Assembly (NCBI GenBank): GCA_025642065.1
Contig: JAODUP010000508.1
Span: 62,001-126,000, forward strand
Reading direction: 5' to 3'
DNA: 64,000 nt
Source of the DNA: Paralvinella palmiformis
Lineage: Eukaryota > Annelida > Polychaeta > Terebellida > Alvinellidae
The notes beneath the pieces were generated by a model. That model was not told the origin of the DNA. It saw only the letters and a list, made by a program, of their open reading frames with translations, and did not search any database. Each line of letters opens with the position of its first letter. Within the stretch, counting starts at the first letter, position 1. Of this stretch, positions 13,801 to 24,600 are shown piece after piece. Both the position numbers and the translations under genes were made by a program.

Positions 13801-14096
13801 CAAATATTCCTGGCAATTCTGTGTCGAGCGGTGATGTGATGTCCGAATACGTTGGAGCTGGACCACCGAACGGTACAGGTCTGCATCGCTATGTCTTTCT
13901 GCTGTTCAAGCAACAGGGCAAGCAGGACTTTCCAGGATTGAACAAGATCACTAACCACTCATCAAATGGACGTCCAAAGTGGAAGGTTCGGGAATTCGTA
14001 AACAAGTACAATCTTGGTAGTCCAATTGCTGGGAACTTCTTTCAGGCCGAGTATGACTCATACTGTGAAGAACTGTACAAACAGTTGAAAGATTGA
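5005..14096 (+). CDS. PEBP: Phosphatidylethanolamine-binding protein (RKIP family), 4 coding exons
   Basis: Coding exons are 5005-5160, 11856-11909, 12069-12135 and 13741-14096, giving 633 nt (210 aa plus stop). Junction phases (0, 0, 1) agree, and all introns are GT-AG. The family binds phosphatidylethanolamine and related ligands; animal members (RKIP/PEBP1) can restrain Raf-MEK signalling. Visible hallmarks are TPTQVKN at the exon 2/3 joint, the ligand-pocket motif DPDAPSR (residues 93-99), WHHW (107-110) and [11 protein letters not shown] (133-143), followed by the usual C-terminal helix ending in YKQLKD. The canonical protein is about 187 aa. The extra length is an N-terminal stretch (residues 1-29) rich in Arg and Ser with no acidic residue, which resembles a mitochondrial leader. 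Translation from Met30 would give a cytosolic 181-aa form. The family call is firm; the leader function is inference. Confidence 0.95.
5760..5950 (+). pseudogene. Possible coding remnant in PEBP intron 1
   Basis: The frame [20 protein letters not shown], then [17 protein letters not shown], resembles short 'DFE.(W/Y)...E..T...F.K' segments seen in invertebrate transposon ORFs. Support is weak. Confidence 0.25.
6965..7045 (+). repeat. Left terminal inverted repeat of the 3.06 kb transposon
   Basis: Rich in GTTTAAAC/GGGTTAAACCC words. Imperfectly inverted relative to 9945-10024. Confidence 0.7.
7614..7830 (+). pseudogene. Transposon ORF remnant resembling the P2X7 C-terminal cysteine domain
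   Basis: The ATG at 7614 opens [11 protein letters not shown] followed by an acidic/Ser/Thr stretch, like the N-termini of invertebrate proteins annotated 'P2X purinoceptor 7-like'. After about 50 codons the frame breaks. In the shifted frame from 7762 the sequence reads [16 protein letters not shown], which fits the WC-x-C-x2-C-x2-MPT signature of that zinc-binding domain. The rest of the domain is missing. The break could instead be a micro-intron, because tgtcatttcag precedes the second part. It is not a P2X channel: no channel segments are present. Confidence 0.55.
7917..8575 (+). repeat. 145-bp perfect direct duplication (7917-8061 and 8431-8575)
   Basis: The two copies are identical base for base as far as I can read, spaced 514 bp apart, and each directly follows a (TA)n tract (about 7872-7916 and 8386-8430). 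They lie inside the 3.06 kb transposon. Confidence 0.85.
9420..9626 (-). pseudogene. THAP zinc-finger remnant in the transposon
   Basis: From ATG 9626 on the - strand the frame reads [14 protein letters not shown], then PGYSFFTLP, a TGA stop, [14 protein letters not shown] and [12 protein letters not shown]. This is the C2CH layout of a THAP DNA-binding domain: CCAPNC near the start, FxxLP-D, a Trp, and C-x2-H-F near the end. The single internal stop sits at the usual FP(K/R)D position, consistent with a CGA-to-TGA change. THAP domains serve as DNA-binding modules of P-type transposases and of host factors derived from them. Confidence 0.7.
9945..10024 (-). repeat. Right terminal inverted repeat of the 3.06 kb transposon
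   Basis: Read on the - strand it starts CAGGGTTGGCAGG and shares GGTTTAACCCGG with the left end. Confidence 0.7.
11856..11909 (+). CDS. PEBP: PEBP coding exon 2
   Basis: Eighteen codons, phase 0 on both sides, after a pyrimidine-rich acceptor (cttcccaatccag) and before a GTACTC donor. It encodes [18 protein letters not shown], the family strand ending in the conserved TPTQ. Confidence 0.92.
12069..12135 (+). CDS. PEBP: PEBP coding exon 3
   Basis: Acceptor attattttttag, donor GTAAAG, phase 0 in and 1 out. It encodes the stretch VKNQPIVEW through SLIMN that leads into the DPDAPSR motif. Confidence 0.92.
12895..13050 (-). mobile_element. tRNA-derived SINE (family B)
   Basis: On the - strand it has a head with GCGGTGAGAGCAATGC, B box GAGGTTCGAATCC and a body with ACATGTCCCAGGTGTGAC. 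It shares the body with 27565-27720 and differs from family A. In PEBP intron 3. Confidence 0.6.
13261..13352 (+). repeat. Direct repeat with 58-bp period
   Basis: AACATATTGCATTATATTAC begins both copies (13261 and 13319). In PEBP intron 3. Confidence 0.7.
13741..14096 (+). CDS. PEBP: PEBP coding exon 4 (ligand-binding core and C-terminus)
   Basis: Follows acceptor gttttcccag and contains all the diagnostic pocket motifs. It ends at TGA 14094-14096. The split Asp codon (G|AT) restores DPDAPSR, which confirms the junction. Confidence 0.95.
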
Positions 14097-14254
14097 GGAT
14101 AATTACGGAACTACACTTCTGCCGAGGTGTGCTTTCTACTAATTATTATCTTAACGTTAATAATTGTTTAGTCTGACACATTTCCTGTTCAATCTCTGGA
14201 TTAATGTGGAGCAAATATGCTTCGATGTCCATGTGAAATTTTAACACGAGGACA

Positions 14255-14260
14255 AATAAA
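14255..14260 (+). terminator. AATAAA polyadenylation signal of the PEBP gene
   Basis: A canonical AATAAA hexamer about 160 nt after the PEBP stop codon, giving a short 3' UTR. Confidence 0.6.
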
Positions 14261-17200
14261 TAGAAGATTATAGAAAGAGCCACTGTCTATATGGAGTTTT
14301 ATTTGTATGTGGCAAGTATGTGGCAACGCCACTCATGATATGTGTTGTCGTGTTATATTAAAACACCAGTAAATCTCCTCTTTATTTAAAATTGCTATTC
14401 TGGTGTAAATGAAGTGTTGGCACAGTAAATCAGAACCTCGTCGTATGGCAGCGTGAAACGATTTTCTGTTTGAAGTAATTTAAGGTGAACTTTACGTTCA
14501 GCATATGACAAAGTGACGAACATCGTGATAGAAATGTTTCTGGGGGGGATAAAATTTATGATAAAAACAAATAACAGAACACTTATAACTGTATACACAA
14601 TACAGTGTGTATTAAATAAATATGATATGTTTCTGGTTATGTAGACAATAACAGGCTCCAGTGAGCAATAAATTGCTGTGTCACCTTCTGGCAACTTCAT
14701 CAACCAAAGGGCACAATTTTATTATAAAACATGATATATTTTATTGACCCATTACTGAAACAAGAGGTTATGAGCAGAAATTGGTGTCCATACATACGAG
14801 GTGAAAAATTAGACTACAAACATTTGAAGAGCTAGGGGCTAACCTGTAGCTTTGTTTATGTTCACCAAAACATGCGTTAATTTAATTGGCTGCTTGTGAT
14901 CTGACTGGTAGCCAGTCTGGATCATTTGGAGCCTTAGTTAAAACTATGTGTCACAAAGAAGCCATTCATGATTGCTGGCTGTGTGACTAGATTGGGCTTA
15001 ACCGTGTGAAAATAACATAAATTAATCTGAAATGCCTGTTTATATGACTTATAATAGCAGCAACATCTGAAGCAGTGTTTCAATACATTTTCATATTCAT
15101 GGCACCAATTAACTGACAAATGATCATGTATATAAATATTTTGTTCAGGCGCATGATAACATTTCTATAAACCGACCACTTTTGACCAGTCTCTTGGATG
15201 GTTCATTTACAGAAACGTGATGCAAGATGTTGGTAATCTTTGGACAAACCATTTTAAATTATTTATATTAGCTGCAGGTAGTCCGATTAATACCAGCTTC
15301 AAGTTGATTTTATTTGGTGAAAGGTTTCCTCCAAGCAATAGGGAGGTCACTGAATGGCCTAAATTGTGCCAATGCATCGTTAAACAGCATTCATCCATCC
15401 AAGCAATAGGGTTAAATTTAATTCCACTTTCTACTGATGACATTCAAGTTTCATATATTATAGGATTGTATTGTCAAAAATTAAGTAAGCTCAGGAAGAA
15501 CAATTTCAGCTGAACAATTCCAGTCAATAAACAGACAGCGAAACTGAGAGTAAACAATATTAGCACATAAAACACGCCAACTTGCACACACAACAAACGC
15601 ACCACATGACAAAGCCGAGCTGAAGACGAACATGTTTATTTTTGAATCAAAACAGCAACAGCGTAAACAGTCAATAACAGACAAAAAAATGCGAAACACC
15701 TTGGAATGCGATGCCGATGAATGGCAAAACAGCTTACAGGTTAAAATGCCACAGGTCCGATATCGCCCAAACTAGGCGATCGCAGAACCTAACACGGAAT
15801 GACTTAGTGTTGCCAGGAATGAAAAACTGCAAGGAAACGCTTCAGAAAATGGCACGAAACAAGGGAGTAAAATGCTTCTGTTTCACATAATAATATGTGC
15901 CATCACTATCTCGGTCATTAGATTTTCCTTTTTATGTCTGACCATTGTTTAAAAAAACTACACATAACCAACCTGTAGTAACCTCGGGTTAGAACTGTAC
16001 ACTTAGTGTTAAGAGAATGTGAAATAAAAGGGCTTTCTCTGTGTGTGTGTGCATGTTGTGTGTGTGTGTGTGCACAGACACCAGTTACTAGCCAAGTTTA
16101 CAGCAAAACAGCCCGATGGACAATGGTTTGCTCACTATAAATGCGTGTACAATGAACAGTGAGAATAATGAATGATTCAGAACGCAAAACCGGTTCTAAA
16201 CAAACGGAATTACGATATTTGTATCGATCAAAAAATATAACAATAACCTAAACGTGTTAATGATATTATGTCAAACTAGTCTGTACACGTATGATCCCAT
16301 ATCATCTGCGTATAAAATGTGATAAACACCTCATCAAAAATGAAGTTAGAGATGCCCATAGAACTAGCTATAATCGATCTGTGCATCAGTCTTTTTACAC
16401 AAATCAGGATCCCGACAGTCCAAGTGACGAACGGGTAACATTAACCCAACCGTGTCATTCAGCGAAGTACAGTAATATAGTCAAAGCCTGAGTAACTGAT
16501 ATCAATGAGTAACCACTCGTTTCTACTAAATGCAACATATAGAAGGTAAGGGGAATAAGGTAAACCAATCGGCTCTGGAGGCCCACATCATGTCATCCCA
16601 AAGGCAGTTCGAGCCATACAATGCTTCCGTGCCAGTCACGTTCACATCCAGACACGTAGTGCAGCTGCTGTGTTGACACACGGGTGTGCTACTTCGTTAT
16701 AGAGTAGCTAATCTTAACACGACAACAAATTAACAAATATAAATAGTTATTATACAGGTAAGAGTCTATGTACACTTTTATTTGTTAACAACAAAGAAAA
16801 AACACCAACTTAAATAGTTTTATATATACATTTGTTAAATAGAAACCAATTAAAACATAGCTCGTTCATCCACACACACACATGTTTACAGAACAAGCTG
16901 ATCAAAGACATTACAATACGTGCCTTATGAATCAACAGTGAACTCTACACTCCTGTTACATGTTTATTAAATAAAGCATAGGATGGGAAATATTCACACT
17001 TTCTATAACTGTCAGATCCTGAATCATCAGCCGCCCACAGACGAATATCAAAACAGCCCTAACATCCGAAAGTCAATTGTAACAGCATTATAACCAGTTA
17101 AAAAAGTGAGTCAACCAACAACTAAGAGTCATATTGAGCAAGTCTGAGAATGGTTGCGAAATGATTTGCCCAACCAGACCACTAACTATCTCCTCTGATG

Positions 17201-19933
17201 GAATACGAATTGAAACGCACTGTACCGATCGCAGTTAGAGCTGGGAAGACCCGAAACCGTTCAAATTGGTGTGATAATGGAGGACGAATGTAACACACAG
17301 AAGCAGTGTTTTATGTCACTCGGCACAAATTTATCTGGGGCAGTGGGAAGACAGCTTCATAGCTACAATGGTCCACCAGCGTTCCACATCTGTTTTACAA
17401 TTACATGTAGCTTTTATATAATATATATATTGTCTGTATTGTGGAGGTTGGAAATAGAATTCTATTCTCTATTCTATCAACAGAGTGCAATGTGCAACTG
17501 AATCGCAACTAAGAACTACATGTTGCAACACGACTGCAACATAAGACACTGTACAATTATTTTATGTTAATGCAGTTAGTATTTTAGTAGCATTAGCATT
17601 ATTATTTCGTCTACAATTACTGTTAACTGAAAGACGACAACAAGAAATCTTTTACATACTGTCCTCTCAGACTTGTGCTTGTTTGGGAAAATAAGACTAG
17701 TCGTTAGTGAGGTAGTTAGTTAGTCAAAAGCTTTTGATCTCGTGGAACAACAGCACCTGGAGATACCATCCAAACGTACTCGTTAACCTTTTTTGACCAG
17801 TCAGTAACCGAACAGTAGCACACTAAACACCATACCTTATGCAATAAATGACTATAAACATATATTTCCATTGGCTGATAGCAGTGGGAAGTTTAAGTTA
17901 ATGGCAGAAGACAGATGTCGATTCTGAAGGAAATCTCACCTCTAGGAAACCACAGTCATCAGCTTTAATATAAATTACTAACAACTTTTATGATATAGCA
18001 TTGCACAAAATGTAGAGTATTTGTCTTACACACATGCAGATGTGCACTCATGGCATGCACACACACACACACACTGCTTTGTGGAGACCAGTATAAAATG
18101 CTATTAACTGCCACTTCTGCCCAACTACACAATACTTGTAAATGTACAATATAATTAAGTGAACAACATTGTGTCATCTTTAGTGAAACACTGCCACAAG
18201 CTGCCACATCAAGAACAACCTGTTTTTATGTTAGGAAATCAGCACCATTTGAGGTGCGACTTATTCTAACCCGACGTAATGTTGAAGCTAATTTGAGCCA
18301 TTTCATCATCATAGAATGTAGAGGAGTTGACCATAGGAAGCTCAGTAATACTCTATTGACATAAGAGGTTCATAAATTAAGGATGTCCCAGCAGGCTATA
18401 TTTATTTTCCAAAGGTCCTCACACACACACACACACACACACAGAGAGAGAGTACAAAGTGATTTAGGATAATTGTGACACATTTTGGTTTACGACCTTC
18501 GTAATAACCTTGTGATAAAGTTGACTAGCAGAGAGACAGTATCGGATCTGTAGTATGACCATAGCACTAATGGTTCAATGGCCCTTTTAAGATAACGTAA
18601 CAACAACTTGTCATCAAAAATATCACTAACATTACCTCAGAACAACCATTAGAAAATTACATACGTGACGCAAGAACGATATTTTGACTGATACCAACTC
18701 ATCAGTAATGACATTACCAATAAATAAACCTATATAACAATCAGTACGATGACGTTTGACTTTTGTGAGTGGACTGGATTTCAGGTGAAAAATAACACTG
18801 AGACTCGTATCGCATTGGTCATTCTCTCTCACAGACAGACACACACACACAGTGACTACCTATTAGTTGTACATCAGCAATAAAGCTGAAATTGATGTTT
18901 AAGATGTTGATGATTCACCTGATAAATTAAGATGCACCTGCACCTTATCATTCAGAAATCGATGAAAGACCAGCCTTAAGCGAGATCTACCAGCAGATAT
19001 CAGGACAAGGACATCACATAATAAATATGACACACAATAATCATATTCTGCCCAGCACCAACAAAATACCCATATCAACGATCCATATCATCTCTTATAC
19101 TTCATCCACATCATCATCATCATCATCATCTGCACTTACTTAATGACAAACTCAGATAGTCTTAAGTGCTTTGACCCAGTGTTGCCATTCTGGTGTCAAG
19201 GAGTGTGGACTCGAACATCACGAATGATTTGTGATGAAACATGCACAAAATAAACAAAACAAAGAGCTATGATTCTATGGCCATGTTCTAGGCATACCTT
19301 AGCATACACATATACGTGTATCTGTGTGTGGTAGCTAAAACAAGACTGATTAGATTAAAATATCAAACTAATATCAAAATATAGCCTAAGGTAATAAACT
19401 GCAGATTAATAAAATGTGATATAATTTATAATGGGCACAGACACAAACACATACACTTTTGTGCTATATTTTCATGTCGAGTTACAGGTTGATAACCTAC
19501 TGCTGGTTATATGCAGTATGGACATAGTGGCAAGACCATATACAACTCTACAAGAAATAATTACACAATAAGACTGGATTCTGTGGAAGACATGCGTTTG
19601 TGTGTGTATGAACACACACATGTACACACACACAGATGAGAGGCAGAGAGGGGGCCATTTTTCAAGTGGTTAGTTCATATACATCAATTCTCAGTGGAAG
19701 TGTCAGCTTGTTCGAACAACTCATAACTCACTAGTTCTTAGTCTTAATGTCAAACACAATTATCCCTTATTACTAATAGCAGTAACACAGTGCTGCAAGG
19801 CATATTATGGAATGTACTATGCTTATATATGGTGGTAAACCTGAATTCAGCGAGTCGATACTAGTTGAGCTGATTAAAACTACATGAACAAATGTAATAA
19901 CAGAACTTCTGAAAGTACACTACTTTAAATACA

Positions 19934-19974
<41 letters not shown>

Positions 19975-20170
19975 AAATAAGAAGTTTCTATATCCAATTG
20001 ACTATGTTGTAAATAAATCCCCCATACCAAACACTACATACAGAGACCAGATTATAGAGCTGTGTATATATCAGACAACTATAGCAATACAGCTGTCAGA
20101 TGATGATATAAATAAATATAATGGTACCAATGTCACCAATAAGCTATCACATAATGTATCACTTTGTCAA

Positions 20171-20205
<35 letters not shown>

Positions 20206-20400
20206 TTAACTCAAATAAAAGAAGTGGGCTATTTTTGTATGTCTGGACACACACACACACACACACACAGAGACACACAGATACTTTAATATCACAACAG
20301 CAACTTTGCCTCAAAGAAAATAACATCTTAACACAAATATTAACAAATCACTAACTTCCAGTAAACAGGACAATCACTACTACTTCTAAGTGAGATCCTG
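14261..20400. other. Gene-poor stretch between the PEBP and PLCXD 3' ends
   Basis: No exon with recognisable protein similarity on either strand. It contains short CA, TG and TA tracts (about 18421-18442, 19938-19967, 20176-20202, 20252-20269). The lower part of the PLCXD 3' UTR should lie at its right edge; several AATAAA-like sites on the - strand prevent choosing its end. Confidence 0.5.
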
Positions 20401-20433
20401 ACATTTCTAATTTCATCATCATCTTCTTCATCA

Positions 20434-21341
20434 TCACACAACTGTTTCACATCCTGGGAAATTAAGCTGCAAGATATTTGACACGGCGGAGCCAGTGCCA
20501 ACGAAATCCAGAGCAACAATGTTGAGCTTCCGCTTCGGATTCTCTCTGATCCAATCCATCACGACGCTCTCCGTCTCGTTCTCTGTCATCTCGCGCATTG
20601 ACTTGTGTTTGAACTCGCCAAAAACCATAGTCATGTCCGGCGAAAGGACGGCCTTAACAACGTGAAACTTATCATCGAGGGCGGCCAACTTCAATGGCGA
20701 GGCATCACCATCCATCATGCCCAAGTAAGTCTTCAGTTCGTCTATAGACAGATTATTTGGATATGGGGCCACAATTTCAAAATCAGACCACACCAGACCA
20801 TAGAAAATGTGGTTACGAAGTGAGCTCATGTCCTCATCAGGAAATATGATTATCACTTGCTTCTTGTTCTTCCACATGCTCTCCAAGGTCGTCTTGCCTG
20901 GGATGCCCACGCGGGCAAGTCTTGCACCGAAAGTTTGGAAGAGCGCCGTCACCAGGTGGCGCTTGTCAGACATCTGCAGCTGTTCCAAAGTCTGGAAGTG
21001 CAGGACAACAACTTCTTTTGAATGCTCATCAAGAAACTCCTTGATTTCCTTCAGGTAACGTTTCAGTGGTCGCGTGTAGAGACCGTGCTCACCATAGAGG
21101 GAACCACGGAGTTTGGTGACACGAAGATCCAGGTAGCGGACACCAGCATCCAGCTGTTGTGCCACGGTCAATGTCTGCTTAGGCATCCATGCCTTCCAGA
21201 TCTTCTTCATCAGGCCACGGAAGCTGTTAAAAATGGCGAGGTTCGGAAGCTTGCGGAGAAACTCTGCCATCTCATAGTTACACTTGGAGAAATCCATGTC
21301 CATGCGCATCTCACGGTCTATAGCCAGTGATATGTGACTTC
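20434..21341 (-). CDS. PLCXD: PLCXD coding exon 3 (PI-PLC X catalytic domain)
   Basis: Acceptor ttcgcttcag; the split Gly codon restores IPGSHIS across the junction. It holds both catalytic-type His residues, the DAGVRYLDLR strand, VVVLHFQ, KKQVIIIFPDED and a C-terminal ALDFVGTG motif typical of PLCXD proteins. The stop is at 20434-20436. Confidence 0.95.
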
Positions 21342-21525
21342 CTGAAGCGAAACAAAATATCATTAGGCAAAAATATTAGTCATAAATTAAATTACAAAAA
21401 AAAGGTTTCATGGAATAATAAAGAGCTTTCAAATATTATTTAATTTGCTGTGTTAAGTGGGGTCATATCTTTATTTTTCACAAGAAAGCAAGTCTATGTG
21501 TGTGTAGGTGTATCCATCCATGCAT

Positions 21526-21614
<89 letters not shown>

Positions 21615-24600
21615 GGAACTAACAGATAAAATAAAAATAAAATCTTAAAAACTTGGCCTAACAAACTATCAGTAACTCTATATCTAAGATGTAATTTGTC
21701 ATCATGATGTAATTTCACCCCTGGGAGAGCATGTGAACTTAAATTTGCATAAAAACAAATATGTGTACCATTAACTAACCTGGTATAATGAGCTCTGTTA
21801 AGGGTTTACTATATACACTGTGTGGTAGATCACTCATCCAGTCAGGATGTCTCATGTATGGAGGTATGTCATATGGGAGGTCAAGCTCGCACAGTGAAGC
21901 CAACTCATCCCCCTCCGAAGACTCTGTGAAGGCGAATGAATCCGAAAGATCTGAATGAGAATCCATAGGCGAGGCAGGATCTCGGTAGGTGACTATCCGG
22001 GATGGTGGTTGCAGGGCCAGAGATAATCCAGAATCATTGTCTCGTCTCCTTGGACTAGAGCAAAACCTTCTGGTGTACTGTTCGGGATTCTGCCTTGGCG
22101 ATCCACCAGGCTTCTCATTTGAGTTTAGCAGAGGGGGAGAGCGAGCACGACCAAACCTCATTTCCTTATCTGGCGACTCTGGAGGAGTATAATACATGCT
22201 CTCCATGGATACGTCCCCTGGTAATTTTCCTTGTTTCCAATCAGGGGGAGGGGATGTTGGCAATTCCTGACAGCTAGATTTCCTGGAGGTCTGCCCCATG
22301 GAACCTTGGTAGTCATCACAACTGAATTCATGTGTGCTGTGCCTATTCTGTCTGGGTAAATGAGTGAAGGGACTGGACAGTTCTCTGGTGAACTCATCAG
22401 ATCTCTTTGAGTCATCTACAGCACATGCATAGGAAGATGGTCTTGGATAATTCAGTTTTGACAATTGCCCACGAAGTGTTACATCACCATTCTGCATGGA
22501 CAGGGTCTCTGGGCGACCTCTTAAACTCTTGACCTGGTCTGTTTCATCAGTTTGCCTCATTTCACCTGCCACATTGAAGCCATTCAATAAAACGTCTTCC
22601 CGTTCTTTCACATTGACTGTTGGCTCTACTGCCTGGCTTTCCATCTTTGAATTGCCCGAATTGAGGCCATTCATTACCGAATTTGAAACAGGAGACACCC
22701 TGTCAGCCAATTCACTTTGATCACAAGACTTAGTCGGTGAATGCTGTCTAACGATTCCCAGCAGCGATGTCGGAATGGAGCTGTTAAACTGACACTTTAT
22801 GTCCTTAATGGCTGATATTGTCTCTTCTAGTTGAGTTTCACCAGCTTCCACAGAAAACTGGATTTCTGCCACTGGTTTCGTCAATGGCTTGACTACTGCT
22901 GCTTCACCCAAGATGCTGGACACCATGTCAGGACAATCCTTTCCTGCTTTATCGGCGTTTTCGCCATCAGTGGGCGGCTCCAAAGAGGTCAGCACGCATT
23001 CAGTGTTCCCAGTGATGTTAAACATCTTATATGACCCGGTCATCAAGAAAGGCTTGTCTTCCACCCCACAAAGAGCTTCTTTCTGATGTTCCTTGATCAC
23101 CAACTGATCCTGCGGGCCATTCTCGACTTCACCACCATTAGACACTGACTTGACGGGTGAGGTCTTTGGACTGACCGTTGTCTCCAAATCTTGTATCAAG
23201 TCTAAGACTCGTGCCTTAACGTTTTCAGAATCTGTACTCAACACTGACATAGCCTGAAGGTCTTCAACCTCCGACTGGTCTTCCTCTCCCAGATCGATTC
23301 CCTGCTGTACAAAGACGGACATCTTGTTCGTGGTCAGTACAGGAGTAGGGACAGGTACTACCATCGATGTCTTCTGTTTAACTAGCCTTTTCCTACTTCC
23401 ATCTGAAGTCTCTGCTTCTGACAGTGACTTAGCCTTGCGAAGTGCACTGGCACAGCTGGCAAGTGCCCCATGCTCCCCTGCACTACTAATACAGCCAGGA
23501 CCACTCTGATCACCCTCGCTGGTCTGGACGAGGACCAATGAGTGACCAGTGGGGTCACGTTTGTCCTCCAGTTTCACGATGGAGAACTGACTACAGCTGT
23601 CAAGACTTATACCTCGTGGCATCAGCACCTTGGTGTTGTCATCGGTGTCGGGCGACACAGAGTTCATGTCGTATGACAAACTAGAACCAAAGTGCCACGT
23701 TGGTGGCATCTCCACCTGTAGCTCAGGTGATCTAAGCGTTGTCTTCATCAGCTGGATCTCATTCGTACTGAGGATCATCTCTACTTCCTCTGTAACCTCG
23801 AATCCATGTTCTGCAATGAACTCTTCGGCAATACTCGACTGGGCACTGATCACAGGTTTCTCACCCGTTCTGGATTCTTGCTCTGCATTCAGCGTCAGAC
23901 TGAACGTTGGAGTCATTCCATAAGCTCGCCTTATTTTGGGACACAATGAGTTCATGACGAGGAAACCTGGAATAAGCCACAAAAAAGACTGATCTTCAGT
24001 AACAATCTGGACAGAATGCCCAACATCAAATAACATTCATTTTTCTCAGACTGTACAGAATGTCCCCAAACCTTACATGTTAATAACATGTAAGGTTTAA
24101 TTTGGAGACATTTCATTGTTATAATGGAAACACAACTTCAGTTGGAATGGTGTGTGTGATGATGATGCTGCTTTTTGTACTGTTGTCCAGATTTTGTAAA
24201 ATAGTCTTTTTGCTGACATAAAAATTCCAGAGACACATTTTATGATGTTTCGCCAAAATGTTCAGTACTTTTAGTATGTTGTTCAAAACCAACCAATTTT
24301 AGTTTCTTCCATTCATTCCCAAAGATTTGTTGGAAACCAACAGATATGAGGACTATGTCCTGTTCTATTTTGTTTTAATGTGCAATCAGCATATGTGTAT
24401 GAATAGCACGAAAAACATATTAATATCTGTCAAATTTTTAAATGGCAAATCTAAATTTGGACGATGATTTTGTACCATTTTGGAGTTCCAAAAATGGAAG
24501 AAAGTATTTCTTCCGCAACGGAAAAAAAAGGTTTTTACCATGGTTATTACCATCCATGGAAAAAATATGCCAACCCTGGTACTCTATATTCTATTTTACG

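Noticed and set aside
14395..14703. 102-codon - strand frame just after the PEBP gene
   Set aside because: It has an ATG and a hydrophobic stretch, but I see no family motif, no splice context and ordinary AT-rich composition.
20605..23923. Several + strand frames of 60-102 codons
   Set aside because: Antisense shadows of the two large PLCXD exons.
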